Assembly (NCBI RefSeq): GCF_905163445.1
Contig: NC_053185.1
Span: forward strand, 11,798,001-11,862,000
From: Pararge aegeria
Taxonomy: Eukaryota > Arthropoda > Insecta > Lepidoptera > Nymphalidae
Reading direction: 5' to 3'
Length of the DNA: 64,000 nt
In this document: one piece after another, positions 47,740 to 58,200 of the stretch
How positions within the stretch are numbered: the stretch's first letter is position 1
How the letters are laid out: the number at the start of each line of letters is the position of its first letter
Notes under the pieces: model-generated
The model's database searches: none
What the model was told of the DNA's origin: nothing
Seen by the model: the letters and a program-made list of their open reading frames with translations, nothing else
Translations under genes and position numbers: made by a program

Positions 47740-49305
47740 GGGTCATTTCGCCTGTTTGCGTCCACTTAGTGGAGTTGTTAGGTTTGAACGTGAAAAAAAA
47801 AATGTCCGTGCGGTAGTTTTTAATCAAATATGGTTGTAATGTAGTCCCTATATAGTCTAGTCAAGTTTAATGCACAGTTTTGGCCAACGCATCTGATGTT
47901 TTATTCTACACAGGTACAAATAGCTGAAACAGGCGATTTTCCCATTTTGCGTCCACAAAATCCAGATTGCGTCCGCCTGTGGACCAATTGGCGTCCACCT
48001 GTTTAGAAATAATTAGGAAGGGAAATAGGAAATAAAAAGGGAAGCTTGTGATTTTAATCAAAACATTTATTTAATAATTGTACTCGGTATTTAATAATTT
48101 ATTTGTAATAATTGTATTTAGTTATCATAAAAGTAAACATAAATTGCACTTCAGGATATTTTTTTCTCCTCCAACTAACTCCATTAATAGATTCACTATT
48201 ATTTCGAATATCATGTCGATGGCTTTATAGGATTCTATTTTACCATTTCGGTACAAAGCCTTTAAAATTGGCCAAGTGCGAATCGAACTCGCGCGTTCCG
48301 TGTTTTATTCTATTTTTTAATATTTATTGTTATAGCGGCAATAGAAATACATCATCCATGAAAATTTCAACTGTCTTACTATCACGATTAATGAGCTACA
48401 GCCTGGTGACAGACAAACAGCGAAGTCTTAGTACTAGGTTCCTGTTTTTACCCTTTGGGTAAGGAACCCTAAAAATGGCAAAATTCAAATATTGGCAAAT
48501 ACATAAAATAATTTTCGTATAATAATTGTATATTTTTAGGTTAGGTAGGTTATAAAGAGTATATTTAAATAAAATTATATAAATTTTACTCTATTATTTT
48601 CGTGTGATAAAAAGCTGGACGCAAAATGTTATAGGGTTTCTAATGTAGGAAAATTGTGCGTCCAAGTCTGATTTTTGACATTCATTATCTTTTTTTATAT
48701 CTCTAATAATATGGACGCAAATCGGCCATCATATTATGCATGTTAATGTTGTTAAAATTGATAGGAAGTTTATATTATTTTTCCCATGTTATCGTATTTA
48801 ATTAAACATCTGACTGAGAAATAGTCAGAGTAATCTGCGTCCACAGTCCACAGTCCACACGCAAAGTGATTTTTCTATAAATTTTATGTACAAGTTCGCG
48901 TCCACGTTATATAAAGCTGTCAGTAGAAAAATATAAGCACAAACATCGTTATTCCTATAGTGTGGTTCACAATTAAGGTCTAGGGATAACAAAGTATTCT
49001 AAATTTCACATAAACACCTTAAATACTTACCGTGAAAAGTACAGCTGCTCACTATTTTTTTTACAACACATTCACGCGTCAGCACTTGTTGGTTGCACAC
49101 GCAAGATTTGTTTATTTTTCATTAAATTTGGGTTGTACGCACAGATCTTTTGTTTGTGTGTGAGTACCTGTCATAGGTCCGAACATCAATAGAAGCGCTC
49201 TTGTTTAGATTGGTGTGTCGGTATTGTTATTTTTCACTGTTGTAAAACAGTGTACCGTCGTTTGGACGCGAATTGGGCGTCGGACGCGAAAAGGCGAAAA
49301 GACCC
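47740..49305. mobile_element. Non-autonomous TA-target DNA transposon, 1566 bp
   Basis: The ends are inverted repeats of about 24 bp with three mismatches: GGGTCATTTCGCCTGTTTGC at left and the complement of a right end reading GGGTCTTTTCGCCTTTTCGC. TA flanks both sides (47738-47739, 49306-49307). A paralogous unoccupied sequence at 50011-50030 has a single TA at the matching point. A TA duplication fits the Tc1/mariner-like superfamily. There is no transposase. The interior carries about a dozen GCGTCC motifs in both orientations and a nested repeat at 48267-48474. Confidence 0.82.
48267..48474 (+). repeat. Nested dispersed repeat (TTGGCCAAGTGCGA .. GGAACCCTAAAAA)
   Basis: ATTGGCCAAGTGCGAATCGA, atttattgttatagcggcaa, aaaatttcaactgtcttact, ctacagcctggtgacagaca and ccctttgggtaaggaaccct are landmarks of a very common lepidopteran dispersed repeat of uncertain class. 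The 116-codon ORF at 48112 results from reading through it. Confidence 0.75.
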
Positions 49306-49329
49306 TAGTAATAATAAACTGCAATATAT

Positions 49330-49825
49330 AATACATTAGTAGTAAACTGCGTCAAGTCTTCGATTCGCCGATACCCCAATGCCTCGAAACGAAAGTCTTC
49401 AACGAGTTTGTCCTGCCTGTAATGACATATGGAGCCGAGACGAGGACACTGACAGTCGACCTGATCCACAAATTTAAAGTCACGCAACGCGCTATGGAGC
49501 GAGCTATGTTGGGAGTCTCTCTTCGGGATAGAATTGGCAACGACGAAATCCCTAGAAGAACCAAGGTCACACCGACATTGAGACATGAAGTTGCAGTGGG
49601 CGGGTCATGTCTGTCGTAGGACAGGACCGATGGCCGTTGGGGCAGCCGTGTTCTAGAGTAGCGAATCAGTAAGCGCAGTGTGGGACGACCTCCAGCCCGC
49701 TGGACAGATGACCTTAAAAAGGTGGCTGGAAGAGAAAGGCGGAGGACCGTGTGTGGTGGCGCGCTCTTGGAAAGGCCTATGTTCAGCAGTGGACGCTTGT
49801 AGGCTGTTGATGATTATAATTGATG
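49330..49825 (+). mobile_element. RTE-type LINE ORF C-terminus, fragment
   Basis: The frame at 49422-49619 reads MTYGAETRTLTVDLIHKFKV and QRAMERAMLGVSLRDRI, and the downstream sequence ends gaaaggcctatgttcagcag, then TGGAC. I know this order as the end of RTE/BovB-like LINE proteins. The frame is lost after about 49619 and the catalytic domains are missing, so it is a dead 5'-truncated copy. Confidence 0.85.
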
Positions 49826-49827
49826 AT

Positions 49828-50166
49828 GATATTAGTAGTAGTAGAGCTTTTTGCGACAGAGCTCGTCCGGCGAAGGCACTCTCACATTGAAGGATGGACG
49901 CCGCACCGCATAGTTATGAGTTTGATAGGTCCCCATGGATGAACAGACGATATCAACAGAGTGACAGACAGAAGCATCAATGTGATTCAAAGTAAACCGA
50001 CGTAAATCAATATATTCATATTAGTAATAACTATTTTTGTGACAGAGCTCGTCCGGAGACTGTACTAACATGGTGTTAGTACAGTCTCCGGACGAGCTTA
50101 TTTCCTTGTTACCTACATATAGATTGAATAGCCAAAGGATCTCCGCACCGCATAGTTATGAGTATG
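49828..50166. repeat. Dispersed repeat (GAGCTCGTCCGG family), two units
   Basis: Unit 1 (49828-49980) has gtagtagagctttttgcgac, agagctcgtccggcg, ccgcaccgcatagttatgag and ccccatggatgaacagacga. Unit 2 starts near 50030 with ttttgtgacagagctcgtcc. It repeats ccgcaccgcatagttatgag, is split at 50166 by a hAT element and resumes at 51554. Confidence 0.65.
50046..50098. repeat. Perfect hairpin, 24-bp arms, 5-nt loop
   Basis: AGCTCGTCCGGAGACTGTAC and four further bases (50046-50069) are exactly complemented by 50075-50098; the loop is ATGGT. Confidence 0.96.
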
Positions 50167-51553
50167 CAGTGGCGTGCATAGCCCTTCGACCCAGGGTATG
50201 CACAAGGTATTCAGCACAAACATAAAGTAAAATTAAAATTTAGATTTTAGATATGTCGGTTTATAATCAAATTACTTAACGAAAGTTATATTTTTGATTG
50301 ATTTAATACTATCGTCTATCTACTGCTAATTGAATAAAAGTACATACCTTGATTTACGTCACAAAATTATGACACACCATTCGGCAGCATTTTCTAAGCA
50401 CACTGAAAAAAATATTATCATCATATTTTTTTCCAACATATCATGTTTTTAGCGTCTTTATGAAAATTATTAAGATCACAATATCCTTTATCATTCCACA
50501 CTTTACGTATATTTGTAACATTGGTAAAAAAACGTTCATTTGCGAATGATTTCTAATTTTACGATATAGGGATAGAAATTAAAGTTTTCTCTAAGTACTT
50601 TTTCCAGGCACACTGAACCCAAACAAAGACCGCACGAATATGCTTTCATCATAAAATGAATGAATAAACTATAAATCAACCGTAACACATTAAACTATCA
50701 CTACTCAAACTTTTATAAGTTACTGAAGTTATGCACTTGAACTGTTTATTTATCACCAACGCCATAGAGCATTGTTCAAAGGTAAACAATAATGGCGATT
50801 GAATATGCTAATGATAATATTGCAATCGAAATTAGTCAAAATATGTCTTTAATTTTTTTGTAAGTATGGGTACGAACGCTATTTTATTTTGATATGTAAA
50901 CAATAAATAGAAACCATATTTATTGTTAACTCTCTCACTTTCCAATGATTCCTGGAAAACCTAAATTTTTCATTTTTCAAAATTTAGACAGCGTTTGGTC
51001 TTATTTTTAAAACGAAAGACTAATTCGATAATATTAGTTCCTTAATTTTCTTAAAAAACACTAAAAGGTATTTAGGTACATTTGTGAATAATGTTTTTAA
51101 TTCTAAAAGCGCACGATTATAACCTTACACGATACAAGCTACTAACTTGCACGCACACATCTAGCAGAACGATTCTTTCTTTGGGCCTGCTTATTTTATT
51201 TGATATTTCTATGCAACAGTAGAGGGCTTCATATGTCGAGTGATTCATAAAATTTTTATAATATTTTTACGTGTTTTAAAAGGTAAATGTTTAGCCTTTA
51301 CGGTTAAAAATTAAAATACGAAGTAGATTTTATTTTGTACGCTATACGCCTCGCGCGCGCTGGTTGCGCTGTCGCCTGTCTAGCGACAATTGACCTAGAA
51401 GTTTGGCCGCTCATTACTAGATGGCGCTTTCATATATTTTTTACTTAGTGTTTTTTTAATTACAAAACTTTAATGGTCCTATCTGAAGGCTCTTTAAGAC
51501 CCTGATGGTAGGGTATGCACTGCTTATTTTCATATATGCAATACACGCCACTG
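50167..51553. mobile_element. hAT-type non-autonomous element, CAGTGGCG family, 1387 bp
   Basis: The left end is CAGTGGCGTGCATAGCCC and the right end is ATACACGCCACTG. Flanks TGAGTATG (50159-50166) and AGAGTATG (51554-51561) match at 7 of 8 positions. The subterminal parts (agggtatgcac, gggtatgcactgctta) match the short MITEs. No transposase frame remains, so this may be an internally deleted or filled derivative. The host repeat resumes immediately after the right flank. Confidence 0.78.
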
Positions 51554-51624
51554 AGAGTATGGTAGTCTCCCATGGATAGATAGACGCTGTAAATAGAGCG
51601 ACAGGAAGCCACTGGGCTCAAGCA

Positions 51625-51960
51625 ACCAGAAGAAGAAGAAGAAACACTTTATTGAACGTATAACATACAGGAAAAGAAACAGTAAGGAGTATACAGTACA
51701 CAATGTAGACATGCAAAGGCGGCCTTATTGCTGCAAGCAATCTCTTACAGGAAACCTTTTTAGATAGGACTAACAGCCAGAGAACGGTATGGTGCTAAGA
51801 GTGTTGACAGATATACATAAATACCAAGATGTAAAGATACAAATACATTGATAATTTTAATAAATATACGTTATATATAAATATATAACCAACATACTAT
51901 ATATAAGTAGATTTTAATACATAATTTGAAAGAAAGAAATATAAAGAATCTACTTCAAAT
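51625..51960 (-). mobile_element. LINE 3' UTR (Jockey/CR1-like), fragment
   Basis: A GAAGAAGAAGAAACACTTTA start is followed by gcaaaggcggccttattgct and gcaagcaatctcttacagga, the same block as at 19375-19510. No coding part is left. Confidence 0.75.
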
Positions 51961-53200
51961 TCCAACCAGTAATATGATTCATTGTACTCACCGCAAGTTC
52001 TGTAAAAGCTCGAAGATGCTTTCCCGTTATTCATTGTAGAACAATTTTAGGACAGAAGTATCCTACCCATCTACACTATAATGATAAGTTTACGTAGAAT
52101 AGGTTAAAATTTCTAAAAAGCTTTATAAATGAAATTGTGGTAAGTATGAAGAAAAATAAAGTTCTTGCAATTTTGCTTGAAATTGTTATTAGGTAGGTAC
52201 GGGGCCAAATTGTACGTAAAAATTGTATGGAAATTATTCTATTATGCGGTCTGCGCCCACAAGCGGACTAGTTTTGGAAAGGCTCATTTGAATACTTTCT
52301 CCTTGTTCGGGAATGAATGATTGCCATTTATAACGTAAAGACAAGATGATAGTGCGGAGTTATTATATTGGAACGGGGAAAATTTGAGGTTGCTTCAATC
52401 CATAACACCTGTAATTCACGCTATTCTCACTTAAGATAATGGACTTTTAAATAATATGATATACTTGTCTATAGCATGTAAAAGAATTATGATAATCATT
52501 TTATTTTTTACATTACAATTTTATAGATTACAATTTTAACACGCGCACGAAGTCCTTCACGACTAATCTAATCATTCTTGACATTTCCTGCTGAAATGAA
52601 AGCTTTCTGCTATAAACCTTTAACCTTTACACATCCCTGATGGTAATTCGATTTGTTATTGTATAATTTTACAATTTTATTTGAAACCCTCAGACCCTCA
52701 GGCTATGAGAGTTAAAAGAAATAGGTTAACACAAAGTTAACTTCCGTTTGTTATATAATTGTTATACCTCGATACAACCAATCACAGATATTTTAATGTT
52801 AGATATTAATAATTACTGTCTTGAATACAGAAAAACATGTTATAAGTTGGATTTGCCTATTTGCCGTTTCATACATACAACAAACGTCAAAATTAAGAGA
52901 TGTGTAGAAACAATAAAATTGTAGTAATTTGAAATAAATACTCCTTATTCAACATCAAAACTACAATCCAAACAACAATCTTTTAAGTTATCCCGTCTGT
53001 CTGTTCGTAAAGCCTGATCTTCGGAACCGCTGGACGAATTATGAATGGATTTTAATGGCAGTAAAAAGTTTGAAAGCTCTGTGTATTTTTAAATTAATAC
53101 CTATTATCATTGAAGATATACAGAAAGCTTAGCCTAATATTAATTATTATTTAAATAAATCTTTATATATCTTAATATAAATTACATAAATACATATAGG
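51961..53200. other. Gene-free stretch, nothing firm
   Basis: Possible family D phrase at 52995-53060 (cgtctgtctgttcgtaaagc, ccgctggacgaattatgaat). Confidence 0.4.
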
Positions 53201-53371
53201 CAGTGGCGTGCATAGAGGGTATGCACAGGGTATGCACATAATATAAAATAAAGAAAATCACCAGTACGAGTTTTTAAACCCTATGGATGGGCATTTTAAG
53301 AGTTATTAAAAGCCTACCCTTAAGTATTTATAACTCGTACTGGACATTTTCTTCACCTTATATCATCTGCA
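53201..53371. mobile_element. hAT-type MITE, CAGTGGCG family (subfamily 2), right end lost
   Basis: It starts CAGTGGCGTGCATAGAGGGT and matches 60101-60275 through most of its length (cagtacgagttt, taaaagcctaccctta, aactcgtactggacattttc, atatcatctgca). The right CACTG terminus and target duplication are not found. The arms ccagtacgag and ctcgtactgg make a large internal foldback. Confidence 0.8.
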
Positions 53372-54702
53372 TCCTCTCAGAGGCTGGCTGGGATTAAACC
53401 ATTCGCAGATATAACGATGAGATGGTTTCAGTTTATCTCATATGGCACATGGCGTTAATCTCATTAGCCAGATGTAGATACTTTCCTTTTTAGTATTATT
53501 ATGTTTAACAAAGTAAAAGACATTGTAATTTAAAAAAATGTGCATTGTTTTTTACTAAAATCCGCCTCTAAGGAGTAAAACAGGGGTTGGAAGATTAAAT
53601 GATAGTCCTAATTTTATGAGAGACCACTGACATTTGTAGTAATATTAATACTTCTATATAGAATACCACAAAGAGCTATTTATTATTTTACACCTTAAGG
53701 GTGTAGAGTGGAGGTGGCAAAACTAAGTAATAAAAAGCTTTACTTTTAAGAAACAATAACTACGCGTACGAAGGTGTGGGTAACTGCTATGAACTTATCA
53801 GTAATTAATTGCCTTTTGAATATTCGGTTGCTATACTTATTAAAAACGGGGACTACCTAAGCTTGCTGGTTAATTTTCAACCGGCGGACCTAGTTAATGA
53901 TACAAAACAGTTTGTATCCAAAGCCTTTTTGAATAAAACATATTTCGTATTTAAATTACGAATGTAAATTAGTTTCCAGAAACTTTACGTTAATTTAGAT
54001 TCGAGATTTTGCGATTTAAAACTTATTCTTAGCGTAGATTTTAATGTAAAAGGTTTATTAATTTTATTTTTAATTTAAGTTAAGCTCTGTATATACCTAC
54101 GGTCAATGATAACTGTCCATATGTACTTGCTAGACTTAACCTACAATTTTGTTTGGTTATAATAGTGAAGGGATTGATGCAAAATTATAATTATGTAATC
54201 TCGGAGACCAGTGCATCTAAGAATAGGGATTTTTAAGATAAAAAAAAAATTACAGAAAAACTCCGGACAGGAACTGAGAATTATTATATGTAATAGTTCT
54301 TATGGACCAAGGAATTCAACTCAAGACCTCATGATCAGTTGCTAAACATGCTAAACACGCCCTAGTCTAAAAAGGAAGTTAGTTCTAACATAATAAATTG
54401 TTTTATTTGTTAGGCTGAATATATAGCAATCAGGAAATGCCACGAAACTAATCTGAATTGCAAATTCTATTGAGTTTGTCACCAACACCGCGCGAGAGAA
54501 AGGTAGACGTAATTTCCAAGCAGGAAATAACTTTATTCGATTACTATTTTCCAAGAAAAATATCGTGCTCAATAAATATACAACACGGGCGCCGTTCGTA
54601 AACGGACCAACCGAATGAATATTGTAACAGGTAATTTACAGTAGAATTTTAAATTAATTAAGGTGGGTTTAAAAAAACAAAACACTCAATTATAAAGTAA
54701 TT
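53372..54702. other. Gene-free stretch downstream of IFT81
   Basis: No exon or RNA gene supported. Confidence 0.4.
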
Positions 54703-54708
54703 TTTATT
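54703..54708 (-). terminator. Polyadenylation signal AATAAA of IFT81
   Basis: AATAAA on the minus strand lies 415 bases after the stop codon. It is followed within 30 bases by the GU-rich stretch GAGTGTTTTGTTTTTTT. I see no closer AATAAA after the stop. Confidence 0.6.
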
Positions 54709-54964
54709 TTCATTCGCCAACACGGTTAAATTTTTTTTAATATAAAGTAAGTAAAATTAAAACATAATAATATGTTCATTACATTCATAACTACTCCCCT
54801 ACTCATATTATGTGATACCTAGTTAAGTCTCAAGTGTATAATGAAGTTTAGGCATATATTCGGACTTGCAATCGAACAGTCATTTTCGAGTATCGGAACG
54901 CTGTAATGTCAGAGTAAAATCGAACCTATCGTCGTTGCATTAAGGCTCAAATTAAGGGACACAT

Positions 54965-55006
54965 TAAGAGTAGTAGAGCTTTTATGACTTACCTCGTCCG
55001 CTGACG
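54965..55006. repeat. Short GTAGTAGAGC..CTCGTCCG repeat fragment in the 3' UTR
   Basis: AGTAGTAGAGCTTTTATGAC, then TTACCTCGTCCGC, matches the start of the repeat at 49838. Confidence 0.5.
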
Positions 55007-55122
55007 TATATATATTAATTAACCTTAATTTAAAACAAAAAAAAACACTAAGCATATTTAAATTCTAGATTCTAGATACTCGAAAAGGCCTCCAAGATTC
55101 GCATGATATTGATAAAATAATC

Positions 55123-55290
55123 CTAGGTTAAAGTCAACATTTGCGTTTGCTGCGTGATGTGCATCCGACCCTGCCTAGCTGCTGGCTCGTCCCGTGTCTT
55201 CAGCTTACAACGCAACAGTTGCAACATATTTTGCCACAGCCGCGTCTGTTCTTCCACAGCTCCTTGCCGAGAACTAATCGTCCGCTGCTC
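55123..55290 (-). CDS. IFT81: IFT81 last exon, 55 codons plus stop
   Basis: The acceptor is ttcaattttag. It encodes EQRTISSRQGAVEEQTRLWQ, then NMLQLLRCKLK and a polar tail ending QTQMLTLT, then TAG. It parallels the vertebrate EKQKVIRESHG...MWRDLEQLMECKKQ end. The last ~20 residues are not conserved. Confidence 0.88.
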   Translation of the reverse strand, partial: EQRTISSRQGAVEEQTRLWQNMLQLLRCKLKTRDEPAARQGRMHITQQTQMLTLT

Positions 55291-58200
55291 CTAAAATTGA
55301 AATTGCAATGATATCAGAATACACATTTCCCATTTTTTCACCCCAGGCTATGTATTTTTACATAAAATCGAAATCAATAGGTATTTAATATGCACATTAA
55401 AAAACTTGTTTTTTCTACCAATATTTTTAATTACTTGCTGAATCGATGATGATTTATGTTACAGAATGATTCAAACGACTTAGATATGTTGATTCATACG
55501 AATTAGATATAGAATCCCACTTCTGATGTCGGCTCTGGTATCAGATTCCACTTTTTGATATCGGTTACTCGTAATATAGGATCCGATATCTGAGTTATTT
55601 AAACCACCTCCTGTATGAGAAGTCTGTGATAACCTAAATAATTATAATTTTTGACAACAGAACTAATAATGTTAAAAATAATAATTGAAATTAATTATGG
55701 TTGAATTTAATTTCGACCACTATGATAAAATTAAATATACCTCTTCCAAATTCTTTACAATCTCCTCTACATCGGCGACCCTTTTCTTCAATTCTTCCAT
55801 TTTTGATGGCTTTCTCGGTGATTGCATAGAGTTTTTCATCTCGAACATAACAACTTCTTGCAAACTCTCCGCCTTTGTAATTTTTTGTCTCAAGTTTTTC
55901 CACTCATCCTCTTTATTATTTAACTGGTCGGTCAAATCATTGACTTGATTTTTCAATGGTTCCATTTGTGACGATATATTAATGGATGTTGCTTCGTACA
56001 CTCTCTTTTTTTGTTCATATTGCTGTTGTACTTCTTGGAACTCCTGTTTGATAGGTTTTACTTTGTCTGCCAAAGGCTGAATTTCTTGACGAACTTGCGA
56101 TAGTTTTTGTGCTGTTTGAGCCACAAGCTAAAAATTCATAGATTTAAAACTTATAAAATATTAGATTCTACAACGAGCCTCTGCATTTTACTTCAATTCC
56201 TAGTAGTAATATTGTAAGAAGATAAAAATTTGTTTAAATTATTATAATTAAATTTTAAATTCTAACTTTTCTGTTGTTCTGTAATATGAAATAGAAATAC
56301 AAAATTGTTTTAATTTCACTTTAAGTTATTATTATAGAGACAAATTACACATACACCATGTAAAATGCAATGTAAAATTACAATCCGTTTCTGTTTGCTT
56401 GAAAACCAGAATAACTGGGCTCTAAAGCGCATTTTATGCACTTGTTGTACAAGCATCAGAGTAAAGTTTGCACCCTAAACAGCGTGTTGTGCGATCCTTG
56501 GAAGTGTGCCATTCAAACCTATTTATGTTGCTATCCGTACCTGAGATAAATCATGCAATGATTTTTTAGCAAAGTCCGCATTTTTGTCTTGAGCTCTTTC
56601 GACAATATCGTCGTCATCAATTTTCATTTTTTTATGATTCACTAGTGCCATTTCGATTGTAGGGTCATTGGTGTTTAAAATATGTAGTGTTCTTGTTAGT
56701 ACACCGGTTTCCACCTAAAAAATCATATTGAAGTTACAATATTACATTTTATTGTTAATATTTCATATCTGGTCTATACATACCCAGACTACCACCAAAT
56801 CGATCGGCGTGGTGGATGGAAACTAGTACATCATTCGATTTTTTTCATTGTAAAAGTATAATATAATCTGTTTTTAAGAAATTTGGACGGATTTGTTATT
56901 TCGTGTGGTTTTGTAGCAGGTTACAAGAGGAATACGAAATTAAGAATTTTCACAAAATTTCAAAAACTTAAGAACAGTCTAGGCCTTTTTGCAACAAACC
57001 TCTCTAAAAAGAGCAAAGGCTGGTATCAAAACTTGATATGATTAATTATGTTGACGATGTGTACCTTAAATGTTGAAAGGTTAGCTCTTTGCCGTTTATA
57101 AAGAGTACTTTTAGTTCGTAAAGTATTCACATACTTTTTCAACTCTTCTCCTCTAAGCACAATGTCACCGAGAAGTTGCTTCACCTAAAAAATATTACCA
57201 TTTGAGTTGAAACGTGACATAAAATATAATATGTTACCTATATATAATAGTACATATAAGTGAAGTTCAGCCATACCCATGGCCAGTGGCGTGCACAGGG
57301 TTTTTGACCAGGGTATGCATAAAGCAGGCACATGGAAAAAATCGCCTCCAATACGAGTTTTATAAAATAATTTGGGTATGCAGTGCTTTTGCGCATGTAT
57401 GAAGTGCACGCCACTGCCCATGGCTGAACTTCACTTGGCGTAGTGTAATTCACAATTTAAACTACGCCAAGGCTCTCAACAATACCTTCTGACAAAATGG
57501 TGATAAGTAGGACAAGCTTAAGGATAGTCCAGCTTCACGTATGAAAAGAAATGCTTTTATTTGTATTACAGATGGACATATTTATTGATTTATTTAATAA
57601 ATAAATGACATATTTTTTGTGCTTATTTATATTTTATTCATTAAAGTTCGATTAAGGAGGATGTATAACTTAAACTAATAATGATATATATAGTCTCTAC
57701 TGCGAAAAAAAAGGTATGTAAATTAAAATTAATATAGCTACTTAGATTATATATCTATAGATATGTTCTAACCGTACTAGTATGATTATTGATAAAAGGT
57801 CTTTCAAACCTACGAACAAACTATTCAGGTTTATAATATTAAATTGTAGATAAAGTGCAATGGATTAGAATAGAAGAATTTTTTTTCCTGATCCCGAACA
57901 AAGATTTGGCTCAGCACCATTCTGAAGGAAATCACAAAGAAATTATCTGAGCTAAATCTCTCGACGCTTCGACATAATGACCGATTACCCACTTGAAATG
58001 GAAAAATATCTTATCTGTTTCTACGATCACCCAGCACACCCAATCATTTGAGAAGTCATTTCTGTTTTATAAGTCAAAGTATGAATTGTGAAAATATATC
58101 TTATTATATTGCATTTTATACCCAAATCAACCTGACCTCATTTTGGGACTGTCCCTAAGTGTGACGTTGTAATACGAGTGTCATAAGATCTAAAATTAGA

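Noticed and set aside
48112..48462. 116-codon ORF inside the TA element as a candidate transposase
   Set aside because: Most of it reads through a common dispersed repeat (TTGGCCAAGTGCG...), and it contains no DDE-type motif.
55685..55948. 87-codon plus-strand ORF at the IFT81 locus
   Set aside because: It is the antisense shadow of the 129-codon IFT81 coiled-coil exon.
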